NCBI GenBank assembly: GCA_911728455.2
Contig: OU452238.1
Coordinates: 14,354,049 to 14,418,048 of the forward strand
Direction: 5' to 3'
DNA from: Marthasterias glacialis
Lineage: Eukaryota; Echinodermata; Asteroidea; Forcipulatida; Asteriidae
Length of the DNA: 64,000 nucleotides
Under the pieces are notes generated by a model that was given only the letters and a program-made list of their open reading frames with translations, had not been told where the DNA came from and made no database searches. Every line of letters starts with the position of its first letter. The stretch's first letter is position 1. Positions 7,722 to 21,424 of the stretch are shown here, piece by piece. The translations under genes were made by a program, and so were the position numbers.

Positions 7722-10700
7722 TTACGTTCTCAATTTCCGTCCGCAGAAAAAGGTACGGTATATAAAAGGAGTCAATGCTACAAGGAAATGTCTGATACCC
7801 TGACGCCTTGAAGGAAGAAAAGGGTAAGCTTTCAATACAAATTAAACAACGGAAATGTGATATGTAAGCGGAAGTGACTGGTTTCACACAGTTTACATCA
7901 AACCATTGTCAGGTGTTTAATTTTAACACACACTCCCCGTGAAACAACACGCTCGCAAGAAGGAAATTCGTGTTCGAAATCCTCATGCCGCAATCAACCT
8001 ACAAGGTTTAAAGTTCACAAAGTAAAGGAAGAGTGCCACAAGTTAAGAAGTAAGTAAAAAATGGTGGTGAATGGAAGAAGTATATACGCACTAAATGTAT
8101 CAAATCTTACAGTACATTAGAATGGGATCTCTCCATTGTACTTGTCGTATTTCGTTTAGGAACTTTTTGTAAGCTACCAAATTATGTTGTTAATAAGTAA
8201 AGGTGTGGGAATTACAAACTAATGGAATACGACCTGATCCCAACAGTTAGAGGCAGGAAAGTAGCTACAGCAACATCCATAGTAATGAAGCCCCTTGTCC
8301 GGGATATGTTAAAAACAAATGCAGAGTGCAGAGAGTGAGATGACGTAAGACGCCTCTGACAAAAATGATTGCTTACCTTTGAATTCTTAAATAACGTTAC
8401 GCCAAAGAACTACACATATTTTGAAAGACCTTATAGACAGGTTTTGTAAAGGAAGACAATGTCACAGTTCAGATCAACAAATCATTGCCTGTAAGGGAAG
8501 AAATGGTTTGTGTGTATGAGTTGATGTCTGAATCGCTTGTCACTGTCAACAAAAAGCCAGCGGTAAGACTCGTCTCACGTTATAATGGACATCGTAACGA
8601 ACCAATGCAGCAACCCTTTCCGATAAAGTACTTCCACTAAAGAAGAAAATCGTACCTGGTCGACTGTAAATTACACCCTTCCTGTCATAAGACACCATCA
8701 AGCTTTAAATCTGACGTACTGATTAGGTTCACTGCCATAAATTCAGTCCTGACATTGTTTTCACTCTGTAACACATGTGGGGTTTACATCATTGGACCAG
8801 AGAGTAAGCCCTCGCTGACCTGTCACGTTTCTAATTGTGAAATATAACTGTTAGAGCAGTTCACCTCAATAGCACATAGCGGATGTTACATTGAACTCAG
8901 ACACTTACATGCAGTTTGTATTTTGGTCTATTTTCAATAATTCCAGAAGCAATATTGTGATATCTCCAAGTGAATCTGATAACGTACCAACATGTTGACC
9001 GTAGCCATGTTTACCACATCGTGTCAACCCCTACAATACTACAAACAATATTGATTAGAAACTGTCATAGTTATATCTTTCAGTGATCATTTTGATGGTT
9101 TGAAACCCAACAGGTCAAATTCTGATTTGGTTATTCCCTCAGCTCTCTGAAGTAAAGCAATTAAGACCCGCTGAGTCTCGTTGAATCCTCTCGGGAAACA
9201 GCCTTATTACCCTTCTCAAACCTCTTATTTGAGCTGCATAAATCATAGCAGGACAACACCTTTGAGCTATTGTTTCAATGCACCATACCTGGTTTACACA
9301 CCAAAAATCAGGGTACAAAAGCATTATCTAGGTTAGACGGTCGCTATGACGACAAAGTATACCCACAGGCAGAATGAGTGTTCCTTTTATGGAGAAAATA
9401 TGGTAGCAGACTTGTGTTGAGACATTAATAGTTCTATTTTAGAACCGGGTTGGATTGTGTGGATAGGTTTAATCCAGTGGTTGGATACGTTTTACATCTG
9501 TGCCGATGGCCTGCAACTGAAGTAACAAACAGCACGAAAAAGAGGGGTAATGGGAAATTTTACAGACTCTTTGCCGTGACGTCACACGCGGCTATACTGC
9601 CTGCCCATGGTGTGCCATTGTGGGCGTCAAATTTCATGTATTTGTGCACAATCCACTGCGCGCGCATCACATAATGCGAACAGAAACCGCGGAGTCATTA
9701 TACAAACTACAGGGAGCACTCGCTACGTCACGCACGGAACTCCACTGACCCACCATGGGCGAAAATCCCTATGGGTCAATTGCATACAAATGTCCACTTA
9801 GAAAATGTTTACTGTGTAAACTGATGAGTGACCAGTGTAAATGAATGGTCCACGCCATTTTCTCAATGGTCAAAAATGTTCCTTGTCGGGCCGTGTTGCA
9901 TGGTTTTGTACTCCCTCTAGTTCGTATATATAAGTCTATGACAGAAACACACAAGGAATCTGAGTCAACCAAGATTGATAATGGGTCATGACGTCATGTG
10001 AATTGGTAAATAACAAAGACTGGATCAAAAATCATAACATTATAAGAAGTGACGTTTGAAAAACAATTTTCAATAAGACAAAGCAAAGTCGACATTATTG
10101 TGGTATTTATTGCAGAATAAGTTGCCATAATATTTTAAAGTCACATTAACAACAGGTAACCATAATTCAATTGGAAATAAATCCTGACGCTAATTTCAAA
10201 AGATGGTCACCAAATATAACGAATTCCTTGATGTAAGATTGAATAATGTTTGTCTACTAAGCCAAAACGTCGTTTTAACAGAAATAAATCACGAAATTAT
10301 GGTGGCTTTAAGCTCAGATAATTGAAACAGCGGATTTCACGTCCACGTCAGAGTTAAAATAGAACTTCAGAAATTAAAGGTGGATACAAATGGGAAATTG
10401 AATTTAATGTAACCCCTTGGAAAAAGCCGACTTCAGGAGGCGAGCGGCAGTGATTCTACCGTCCGAGGATCAAACGCAAATGAGTTTTCGTTTTTGTATT
10501 TACACCGTGGCGTTCACTGACCCTGTATTTGCATTTCAGGAGAACTAATATTTATTATTTAAAAGCTAAGCTTGACCTCCATAAAAATACTTTCTTGCCT
10601 AATAAAATAAGTCTTGAAAATGCCCGGAGTGCCAGGTTGTTTTTTGCATTGACAAAAAATACGTGTACTTTGACAAATCTGAGGTGTCAGCGTTTCGCAA

Positions 10701-13186
10701 ACTAACAGGCATATCAAACGTACACGTAGATATGAAATGAGTAAAGCTCTCCGATTTCAAAATGGCTATACAACTGTTTGCCAAATATAAACAAAATCAC
10801 ATCCAGTTTTATGAATTTCTTTAAAGCCGAAGAAAAAAATGTGTATGTACTTTTTGACGTTATTTCCGCACGTTGCACTAACACCGATATGACTTATTAA
10901 GTGCGTCTAAATTTCCACAGAAGAAAATCTCGTACTTTTCCTTTTGTATCGGGCCTTTGAAATATTTCACATGAGAAATCATCAGGGACCACGTGATAAA
11001 AATCCAGGGATTCAATTTTAGAGAGAATGTCACTGTGGTTAATGGATGGAGGGAAAGAAAAGGTCGGCTCACAAATTAAGTTAAAAGGCAAGTTTTTGAA
11101 AAGTGCGCAGATTTAATTACATCGACCGAACAAACGGCAAGGAACTGTCACTGATTACTGAGAAGACCTGATAAAGAAGATGAAGAAGGAAACGGGGAGG
11201 TAAGAAGAGAAAGGCAGGCTGAAGACACTGAGGATGTTGAAAGACGAAATGAATCCCTAGAATGTAGACGTGGAGGGGCGGGGCCTCACGCGGCTGAAAA
11301 TAATTATTGGAGTGCTCTTTTAAATAAACGTTTCTAGTATAGGTCTATACTTCACGTTTCCGTTACGTGGGAATAGCACCGGTATACCTTGGTGTTTGCA
11401 TTTATCAGTTAAATAATAAAAAAGGTAGATACAATCAGCAATTTATATTTGTCTCATGTGTTTTGATGAGAGTCACAAGCCGACATACGACCACGTTTTG
11501 TAATATCAAATCCATACCACCTCTCTCGCTGTTCGCTTCTTCCTAATGCGATTGGAAAGGAACGTCAAAGCAACTTCTTCAAGACAAAGTGGAGGAGACG
11601 TTATGGCAGGCAGGAATGAAAAGGTCACAGATTTATGAGCCGCGAACACGGAGAACCTTGTAATTCTCACTCCGAATTTCCAACCCTCTTTTGTCAACAC
11701 GGGGAAAAGCAAAGCTGATTTCGAAAAAATAGGATATCTTAGCATTGACTCGCAGCTTTAGCTCAAGGGCTAGCTGTCCCAACTATGCTGAAATACAAGA
11801 TCCAGAGTAGCACAACACTACATGGTCAAATGTTTTTGTTGTCTGATGAGACATCGCGTTCTAGATATGGTTTTGTGTGTGATTGTTCTTTTGATGTCTG
11901 AGAAGAAAGAAAAAAGCCAAGTTGCGGTGAAGAAAAAAACAAAACCGAACAAACAGACTCCGACTGGAAGTCAAATGCGTACCTTTGAGTACCAAGTGAA
12001 GGCTACAAACATCCTGCGTCTCCAGGGACAAGTGAAACACGTGTCAAAACAAAGAGACCGCAAGTTAGTAACAAACAAATCTCTACAATGTACTGCCATA
12101 ACAAGAAATCCCCGCAATGTGGTGGAATGGGTGAAACTAAGTATAATATCCACCCGGCAAAAAAACAACAGCTCGAAGCAAAGTCTGTTCTCTTTGAACC
12201 AATTGCTAGTAAACAACATTAAATGCACTTGATTTTAATCCAGCCACATTGCATGCATTGCACCTTAATAAAGATGGCGGGCTCAAAGTAGAAACCAAGC
12301 ATCGCAAGGCACCCACAATGCATCACGATAAAATATAAATAACTCCAAGGCCCACAATGCAAAGTGAGCATAAATGAATCAACCCCTCTTACCAACTCCT
12401 CTAAAATGTCCAGGTAGCAGGGTAAATTGAAACAATTAGCTCGCCAAAATGATCTGACTACGCACAATTAAGAGCAATCCAACCATGTGGGGATTACATT
12501 ATGGTCCACCGGGTTGTCTTCAATTCGATTTACGGATTCGAATTCGCACGTGTGACTTAAAACACTCGCCAGGTCGGTCTCGACCGTGAGGTAACACTTG
12601 TAGTTTAACAGGAAGCGATAAAGGAGTTATCGGTGGTATCGACATCAAAAGGCAGCACCGGGGAACAGCCAATTGAAGCCCTGGTCAAAATTCAATAGTC
12701 TACCTTTTTTTTAACCATCCATATAAAATCGATCGACGAATGACAGATTCAAACTGACTGTCTACTTTTTGGTGTTCTATAAAAATGCGTCTGGCTCCTG
12801 AAGCAAAATATGTTATTGTCTGTAAAAATGAAGGTCACTTCTCGCTAAAACCTAACTGTGTGAAATTGCCATATCGACAAGATACCTCCAACTCAGCATT
12901 GAGGCGAAGTTTTATTTATTTTGGCTGATCCAAACTTGCTAATTATTGTGTTTACCTGTAACACAACCTTTGACCAAATTGCAAACCCAGTGTCGACAGT
13001 GTTCACACTCATTAAGGTACCGCCATTTTGGTTTTCATCCACGCAAATCTGTAAAGATTGACGTGCGTTTATTCCAAAACATCTATGAAAGCGGTAACAT
13101 CTGTCTTAGTACTATCATCAAGTATTACAATTCTTTTGCATGTGCAATTTTGTTCGTATTTTGCCAGGCTGCTTTCGTTTAATGGT
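7722..13186. other. Long stretch without recognised genes
   Basis: About 5.5 kb in which I recognise no gene, RNA or complete mobile element. The longest open frame, 11822-12232 (+, 136 codons), is lysine- and asparagine-rich with no domain or splice context. Others are under 100 codons. A CRE-like TGACGTCA lies at about 9576. Weak inverted similarity around GCCCATGG at 9600-9760 was not strong enough to call an element. Confidence 0.55.
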
Positions 13187-13434
13187 CTCTCATAGTGACG
13201 TAATTTAGTAAGAGGTCTTAAATCAGACAGTCATATGCCGGTATTCAGGGACACTTCAGGTGTTTGGGTACCAGACCATCTCAATCCCAGTTGATTCAAT
13301 CTCACTTGTGCCTCTCATAGTGACGTAACTTAGTAAGGGTCCGTAAATCAGATAGTCGTGCCGGTATTCAGGGACACTTTAGGCGTTTGGGTACAAGACC
13401 TATCCTATTCCCAGTTGATTCAAACTCACTTGTG
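13187..13434 (+). repeat. Tandem duplication of a 125-bp segment
   Basis: CTCTCATAGTGACGTAA starts at 13187 and again at 13312. Both copies continue through TTAGTAAG, AAATCAGA, GCCGGTATTCAGGGACACTT, GTTTGGGTAC and CCCAGTTGATTCAA to CTCACTTGTG. Copy 1 is 13187-13311 and copy 2 is 13312-13434. They differ by a few substitutions and small indels, so the duplication is not very recent. Each copy carries TGACGTAA, a CRE/ATF-like motif. Confidence 0.8.
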
Positions 13435-14009
13435 TGGAATATAAAAGTCACTCGCAGCGTCAACAATCAAGACTAAATCAAATTTCAGAGCACGGTTACT
13501 TCAGCATTGAAGGACCCGATTCTGTCTCTTCTTTGGACATAACGAGAGAATGAAAGCATGGTTGGTTTGGCATTAATTTACTCGCTTGGTGAACTAGAGT
13601 TAAGTCACGCCACTCCACTGCAACGTTGACATGGATTACTGGCTTGACATGTTCATCTCTTTCAGCAGCTTTACTCCCCTCAAGGTGTGACTAACCACTG
13701 CCACGCCCACGTCAGAGTTTATAACGGTCAAATCAGGGATGTCAAATTGCACTCACGTTTTTTTTTCAAATGCTCAGAGCGCACGTTTTATTTATTCATA
13801 TTGTTACGCTTTGAAGCATTTAATCAAAGGTACATTGTTGGTTGTAAGAAAACAGTGTATTTAATGTTATCCTTCAATTGTAACTACTCTAAAATCATCA
13901 ATCATTTGTCTATTTGTGAACGAGCCGGACAGTGAAGAGCCTTCTTAGCTTTTGGTTGAACGTTTATATAAGTTATAAGAAGTTCATGTATAGCATGTTC
14001 TTTTAATCC

Positions 14010-14240
14010 AAAGGGTCGGAACTGACCCAGATTCCGGGTCCCAGTGGGCCTGACCCATTTCTGGGTCAGGCTGACCCGGAAACTTCTTACAAAATGGGAC
14101 TTTAACTCAGATTCTGCCTCAACTTGACCCATTTATAGGTCATTTTGACACAGATTCCAGGTCAATACCGACCCAGAAAAAGGTCAAACCCCGAGGGTTC
14201 CGGCATCTGGGTCAATTCTGACCCGGTAGTTTTTAGAGTG
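14010..14240. mobile_element. GGGTC/GACCC-rich element with a CACTCTAAAAA-type end
   Basis: The block is dense in GACCCAGATTCCGGGTC-like palindromic motifs on both strands. It ends GACCCGGTAGTTTTTAGAGTG, which reverse-complemented (CACTCTAAAAACTACC) is a typical short-element terminus. The left end lacks a clear counterpart, so the element is probably truncated and 14010 is approximate. No coding potential. Confidence 0.5.
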
Positions 14241-14286
14241 TGGCTGTAGTGAGTGTCAGAAGATTGGTAATTTGAGGTACGGTCAT

Positions 14287-14316
14287 TTAACTATAATATA
14301 ATTATATTATAGTTAA
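14287..14316. repeat. Perfect 30-bp AT palindrome
   Basis: The two 15-bp halves TTAACTATAATATAA and TTATATTATAGTTAA are exact reverse complements with no spacer. Similarity extends weakly outward (GGTCAT on the left, ATGGTC on the right). It can form a cruciform. No function is implied by the sequence. Confidence 0.85.
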
Positions 14317-17300
14317 TGGTCTTTTTTTCTTTCGATGGTAATTTTGAAATAGTGTAAGATAATTTCATGCAACAGATTATACACTTATTTGACTTGAAGA
14401 AGAGAAGCTGTTGCAACTTCCCTTTAAATCGATTTTATTGTAGGGAGAAAGTGTTTCGAGAAAATTTATTTCAAGGGAATTTCACTTTTGGTTATACTGA
14501 ATGTATTTCGACTGACGGTAATGCTCTAGCTGAAGTGTCTTAGTCACATTTTCACATGATAAATTCCCTCCACTGTTCCCCCTGAGTGGAGTTATTCACC
14601 TCGATGAAATCAGGCAAAATGTCACGCAGAGATCTTGTTGATAAAGAAGCAATACTATTTTGGGAATCCCCTTTGCTATCATTAAATCATTCTTTCTATC
14701 ACTAAATCATTCTCGAGGGCTTTGGCTGGGATGTCTAAGGAATTCTTGGTAAGGATGTTTGGAGTCCAGATCTAAAATCTTAAAAATGCAGAACAGAAAA
14801 GTATTTGTATATGATTTTGGATCGATTCCATGCCATTTATTTAATTAGTTATGTGGAACGCAAACAGTTTTAAGGGGTTCCAGAGTACGAGGAAATACAA
14901 ACATAAAAGTAAAACAAATTTCATAAACAAAAAATAGCAACTTCAGATTTAACTGACAACAAACAAATTCTCAAAAACAGTCCATGAAGAAATTTTAGAA
15001 AATAACAACAACAAAGCAAGCTAAATAGTCTAATACTATATCAAAAGTGAGAAAAACTTTGTATTACACTGAGAAACGCCAGTGTGCATATTAATACAAT
15101 AACAAGACCCAGAAGTTATCGAGAAGATTATTAAAAAAACATGTTATGCCTTGCTTGGTGTTCGTTTGGGAAAACCCACCCAGTGCATGTGTCAAAACAA
15201 TTTGACCTTTTTAATGTTGAATTACTCGTGTGTTTTTCTTAAAAGATTTTTAATAAAAATGCAGTGGTCTTGTTTATAGATCTCGAGAAGACTGATGTAG
15301 ACTGATCATTTTCCTCCTGCACCTACCTGTACTGTCTAAGTGTCGTGGGAGGAAGTCATGAAAAGTTCAGGTCAAAATGAAGCAGTGAAAAGGGCTAAAA
15401 ATTGACATCTCTTGCCAGACTTGAATACCCTTATATCAATCGTTAACCTAAACTGTTGAGAGACATTGACAGCACTTCTTGTTGGGGTCATTACGGGCTT
15501 CCGTACTTCAGCCACACCGTGGAATATTTATATCACTGCAAATATTATGTAGTCTGTAGTGAATGTGAGAACAGCACTTAATAATTAATATCAATTTTTA
15601 CCTTCACAGTCACTGTCTGAAGTGATTACCGGGTAGTAGAGAAGATGTATTGTTTATGGATACAGAATATTTGTATTGCAGGAAATAAATACTGATTTCA
15701 TAATCGTGAATAAGGAAGAAAAACGCTGTGTTTTTAGACTATTGTGTATCATTCAATGATAAGATCGCTGGAACATGCGTCCTTACGTAAAAGGAACTAC
15801 CAGAATAAACTGCAATTTAATACGAAAATAACATATTTTTATGGGGTCTGAATGACCAACATCTTCAAAAAAAATATTAAATAAATAAAAAAAAATAAAA
15901 CTATAAAAAATAGTTCAGAGATCAGAACGGTACCAAAAGGTTTACTTGGATTAATGAACAACATGTTAAGGTATTTTTTAACCGATGTATTTTTTTTTTA
16001 AGTTGCTTAAGAAGAGGCCTTTAACAAGTTTGACATTTCAGATAAATTTTGTTCAAAATGGAAGTAGGTTATAAGGAAACATAACGTGGAGTTATCAGGT
16101 AAATTTATTTATTGACCTAAACATGGTTACAAACGCACTTTAATAAATCGTTCTGCATCAGAAATTGGGCCTAGTTGGTTCAGAAACACTCCAGCCATGT
16201 AATGCACCAGTAGAAATGACACACGGACGATCCGTGTATTGCAAAAGGGAGGGAACGTTTTCCAACGTGCAATGTAAACACAGCGTGCTGGCAGCGCTAT
16301 TACAGAACGCCTGACCGGGGATGTACTTCCTTCTGCAAGTGGCATGCAGTGTTGAAAAGGGAACGGTGAATAATTGCGTACAACAGAAAATTGAAAGGAA
16401 AATTGGTTGAATGAGATTGCGAAGTTGTTTTAATGGATGTGCTCGGGAATTCGCGCGGGCAGTGTTGGTGCATAAGTAGTCATTAATGCAAACAAGCAAC
16501 AGGGTACAATCATGGGGCATGGAGAGCACAAATTGATATGGTGAAAAACATGGGTATTGTGTCATAATACAACAAAAATGGATATAAACATCAATCTTTT
16601 CAGAAACCCAGGTAGTTTTATAGAAACAAAGGAAACACTATTTTCCCATCAAACATTCCCATTATGTGCCAACCTCGCACCTTACTTGTTATGCAATGAT
16701 GGGCACTACAGCCTAAACGAGTAGTAATAGTTGTATGGTCGATAGTATTACTTCCGTGGGAAAGAGGTTGATTCAAAACAAGCTGGAGTCACAATGCATC
16801 GCCGGATAATAGAATGGTTCTTTTAAAGTGGCTTTGGATAATATTAATTGTGTAGATGTGGTACCTTGCCTTTCGCTATGGAATAAAGAAAACAATGTTA
16901 TTGATACGTTATGGTTAATTAAGAACGCTAAATACCCGTTTTAAGGAGAATATACAGTACACTCCATAATAAAACAGTCCATTATACAGCAAAACGTCAT
17001 TCCAAACAAGCCGTCGTTTGCTCTTTTCTTCTATTCCTCAACCCCTATGACAAGAAACTAAGGATAGACCCAGAGGAATCGATAAAAAGCTCCAAAAATA
17101 CAGTAAAAGATAGCCCCAGGTCTTGAAATCTCCCATTTGTCCGTTGAGTCCCCGTGAGGGTGACAATCACCATGACGACTGTTGTACCGGTCATCAGCAT
17201 CGCCTTGACCGTCAAGGATTGGCCAAGGTTCGCTCTGTTTGTTAACTTCAACAATATGTTTGCGTACGATAGCTTTGGAATCAATGGCTGAAGCAACTAA

Positions 17301-18103
17301 AATGGATGTTATGTTAACCTCACTGAGTGTAGATGTATTAATACACCATTTCGGTGAAAGAAGGGATACCTTAGAGGGCATAGTCCTGCCAGCGATGAAT
17401 TAAATTGGAAATGGAGGTAATTACGCGCTGTAAAAACACTTGTAAGCATTTCAAAGTCATTCTTAAATTGACACTTATTACATCAATATATTTTTCATTC
17501 ATTTCCCTTTAAGTTGTTTAATTGTTGTTGTTTTTTAATACTGGTGTTAACAACTTTCAATAAAATTTAACAATGTTTTCTTTGTTTTCCATTAATACTA
17601 CTAAAGTTACAAATTGAACCGACATTTTAATCTCTAAAACTAATTCTAATTTAAATGAGGTTGAAATTTTAAAGTACACTTCATAGTCTTAAATTACTTC
17701 AAATGGATTGAAATGTTCCAACTGACATCAAAGAATTAATGCAGGCCTTTGGGAAATAACGCTTGTCAAGAGAACCATTTGAAAATGACTGAAATGTCAT
17801 GAAATGTCAACAAGAATAACCTATTGTGTAAGATGAGAATCACCCCAACAAAGAAATCAATGTTGATCCCTGACGGCTGATTCATGTCGATTTGTGTTAT
17901 TTAATCAGGGCAATAAGCTTATTGCGGGGATTCAATAACTCAAACAGCCGTAAGAACTTTGTTGAGTATACATCTTTTAAATATTTTAATATTTTAAAGG
18001 TTTATAAATTAACTAAGTTCTTAATCTCTGTTTTAACACAACGATTAATGTAGGTAAATTATAAAGAAAATAATATTCTGAAGATACTGAGATTTGTTTT
18101 CGT
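14317..18103. other. Long stretch without recognised genes
   Basis: AT-rich, with A/T homopolymer runs near 15870 and 15990. Two overlapping - strand frames at 17045-17381 end in hydrophobic residues but match nothing I recognise. A - strand frame of 135 codons at 16158-16565 is likewise unrecognised. No repeats were identified by eye. Confidence 0.55.
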
Positions 18104-18441
18104 CTTTATTTTTTATAATTGTATATTTATGTATCAATTTTTAATTTATAGGTTTACTTTTATTTGATTTTTTTGGGGGATGAGGGGCAGCTCAATCGTG
18201 TACTAGGTGGGGAGGGGTATACAGCTATTTTTTATACTTGTTTATTTATGTATTTATTTTTCATTTATAAGATTTCTTTATTTCATATTTTATGTTTTGT
18301 TTGTTTGTTTGTTTGTTTGTTTGTTTGTTTGTTGGGTTGTTTGTTTGTTTGTTTGTTTGTTTGTTTGTTTGTTTGTTTGTTTGTTTTTTAGGGGGGTGAG
18401 GGGCAGCTCGAGCGTGTGTTGGGTAGTGAGAGGGTGTACAT
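18104..18441 (+). repeat. Tandem duplication containing an expanded GTTT microsatellite
   Basis: Copy 1 (18104-18222) and copy 2 (18223-18441) share TTTATTTATG- and TTTATAAG-like AT-rich sequence followed by GATGAGGGGCAGCTC / GGTGAGGGGCAGCTC and a G-rich end (GGGGTATAC / GGGTGTACA). Copy 2 is about 100 bp longer because of a (GTTT)n tract at 18293-18388, interrupted once by GTTGGGTTG. The Val-Cys-Leu-Phe repeats of the frames here come from the microsatellite. Confidence 0.75.
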
Positions 18442-21000
18442 GGAGGAAAGATCTATTTTATGGCAATGACAGAAGGAGTAAGTAGGCGAAAGTGAGACAA
18501 ATTCAGATTTATTATTCAGGCACGATCTAGCCTGTTTAACTTCTTCATCTTAGTTCCTAGAGGGTGACATTCTAACAGCCTAAGGTGCTCCATATGCTGA
18601 GTGTATACAATCAGTCAGTCTGGTCCGGAACTTCTGCGCAGCCACAACCTGTTCCCTTAATGTGAGGATCAATATGCACCCTATTTAGAGATGAACAGAT
18701 GAAGATGTACACGTGAACTGAGAATAGAAAGATGAAAAAAACTACATGATTCATTCATCATCACCTCCATAGTGTTGTCATTTCAAACATGCTGTGTACG
18801 GTGCCGCGGTGCACTTAGCTCGTAGAAACCATGGGGAAGATTGACACAGCTTACGGCAGTAAGATATCCTCATGAGCCTGGTCAGGTTGATTCGTTTTCG
18901 TTAACAGATGCTCCATCAACTGTACCATATATACATGTTTTTAAATCATAATCTCAGTTTCTATAGTATGAATTCATACTTCTATGTGCCTTAGATGTTG
19001 TGGGCGATACTGTATGAACGGGGTTTACAATTTGAAGACAGGTGTAGACTTTAAACATGGACCAATTAACAACGGAATGGCGCTAAAAGGTTGTATGAGT
19101 GTTGAAGATTGAAGTGATATCCTGGTCGTAGTTGGGTCCATACGCTCGTGCAGTGAACCAACGAGGGGTGTATTTGCTTATGGTAGTGGGTGTCACTTTG
19201 CGCGCCATTTGAGCGATACACATACCGTTTCAGCGTTTGTTGAATAAAGGCGGGAAATGGGTAATGGGGGATGTTTTAAGAGTGAAACCGAGTTGCCAGG
19301 GTGGGTATCGACTCGGGCAGGAAACTTAAGAGTGGTCACTGATGGATGGTTTGCTGTGAATAATGCTGAAATGTAGTCCGTGACCTGAATATTAACACTC
19401 TGGTGTAAAGCATTTCGATCTCAGTATAACACGGAGTTGCAAATTGTGTACATCCTATTCCAACATACACCAAAATCACACAAAAGACTTCGACAAGAAC
19501 TAGGTGTTCCGTTTACGATAACACGGAGATGAAAAACACTCGTTGTGACTTTCACGTCAAAGGTAGGTTAACTGGAAGCTCGTAATTATTTACAACACTG
19601 TTGTAGTTCCCTCAAGAAAGAAATGTTATTTGTCATTCTTATCTTGTTATTAACATCCATTATGATCATTTTTCTTTGGGGGGGATTCCATTCAACCTCG
19701 GGTATAGCCTATGCTCAAAAAAATCTAGCTGAAAACACCAACATATATACTAGTCAAAATGGCACAGTATAAAACTTTTAGGTTCCACGTGATTTGAAAT
19801 TTGGAGTAACACTTAGAAGCTTAAGCTATTCACTTTTATTAAAATAATGTAACTTGGTTCACAAAGTAGACGGCATAGTATATCTATATTTCAACAAGTA
19901 CCAACCACTTCTAATTTCCCCATCCCTGAAACTTATTTATCCATCCAGCAAATATAGACCTCAATCCCCGTATTAGGAGGAATCGTTATATGGGACTATA
20001 TACTTTTTTGGTATCCATTTCAAAGTCTATTGACTGATCGTGACACGTTGATCACGCTGCTGTAGGCTGGATTATGCCACTATAATCTTACGGCTACAGC
20101 CCGGGTTGTTTAAACACAGAACCACCGGTTGGTTTGGAGTTGTTTTCGTGCTTGGAATATTCCCTTCACAGTGTGCAAGATTTGGGGAAGAGGCTTTGGG
20201 CTCGGTAGGGTCTAAACAGACCATGGTCCCGTCATTCGTTTTTCTCCTAATCAAATCAACCAAATGATAACAGCGTGCGTAGATAAATATTAACAAAACT
20301 TGTCTTTGAGTAACTTGACATTACTCTGCCTTCGATCTGCCCCAATCTCAAAAAAAAAAATAAACCGCAAAAAGCTAAACTAATGCTCTTCTACATTCCA
20401 AACAAATCACATGAATACTACAACGCCGCAACACGGCACAAAAATCAATTAGAACAATAATGCAAAAAGCTAGGTAGCTAATTTTATTACGAATGCATTT
20501 CCCGAACTGTGCACAGCGTAGAACCCTTCAAGTTAATCTAATGAAGTATCTGAGAAGGATCTGGTTTCCTATTAGAGGAACGTCATAACGCGCAATCGCT
20601 CGACATAGTTTACCTTGTTAATCTTATTGGGGTAGACCATCAACATGTGCCGTATGCTTGAGCAACGGCTAGGCCCATTTTCTGTGAATTTCTAGCTCTA
20701 GGATGGACATAATAAGCTAATTGATCTAACCGACAAATGTGCTTCTGCAAACTCTGCTCTGCGATAAAGTTACTGCCTGTACTCTCATTATTAAATCAGC
20801 AACGATTATAGGAAGATCATCACAGGCGGCCATTTTGTTTTTCAACGACGCAAATCAACGGGACTGTTGGCTTAAGATAAATTGCAACATTAATAAAATA
20901 CGATATAACCAAATATTTCAAATTATTTGTACAACTCGTATAACCTTAGTATAACCTTACTGCGTTTATGAACACTTTGTGCCAGACAACTTTGTACTGT
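18442..21000. other. Stretch without recognised genes
   Basis: No gene or complete repeat recognised. The open frames at 20072-20296 (-) and 20739-20954 (+) are short and without motifs. Confidence 0.55.
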
Positions 21001-21004
21001 TAAA

Positions 21005-21060
21005 ATGGGGGTACCGGGTTCGAGTCCAATCCTAGTATAATAGTGTAACCAGCCGACTTT
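21005..21060 (+). repeat. Possible degenerate tRNA-derived SINE fragment
   Basis: GTACCGGGTTCGAGTCCAAT contains a good RNA polymerase III B-box (GGTTCGAGTCC). No A-box or cloverleaf is visible upstream, so this is at most a fragment of a tRNA-like element. Confidence 0.3.
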
Positions 21061-21424
21061 GCATTCTGCAAATTCATTGCTTACATACTTTGCATACCTT
21101 TTTAGTAGGGACCTTAAAATGTCCAGAGTCCTGCCTCAGGAGCTTTTATATTTTGGAATCCAGAAATATTTGTTAGCATTGTCCTCAAATAACTAAGATG
21201 CCAATGTTCAAGCAAGCGTTATGGTGAGCTGCGGTGCAATGCTAAGAAAATCATTCCTACACTTGCCGCCGTAGAGGAGGGATCTACCGTAGAGAGCTGT
21301 TCTTCCTTAGTTCTTTTCGTTTCTTGAGTTCAGCCACCATAATTTTCTTTCCGTTATCTTACCAACTATATTGGCGGAACTTCGTTGTAATCCATCAGGT
21401 AGTCACCCTTCGGGTGCAGAGGAG

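Noticed and set aside
9573..9790. Inverted-repeat element around two GCCCATGG-type motifs
   Set aside because: Symmetry is limited to about 15 scattered matches, and no terminal repeats or target duplication could be defined.
11822..12232. 136-codon frame on the + strand
   Set aside because: No known domain, no convincing splice or promoter context, and residue content typical of random AT-rich translation.
16158..16565. 135-codon frame on the - strand
   Set aside because: No motif recognised and overlapped by another unrelated - strand frame. Treated as chance.
18164..18485. Cysteine-rich (VCLF)n membrane peptide
   Set aside because: It is the translation of the (GTTT)n microsatellite.
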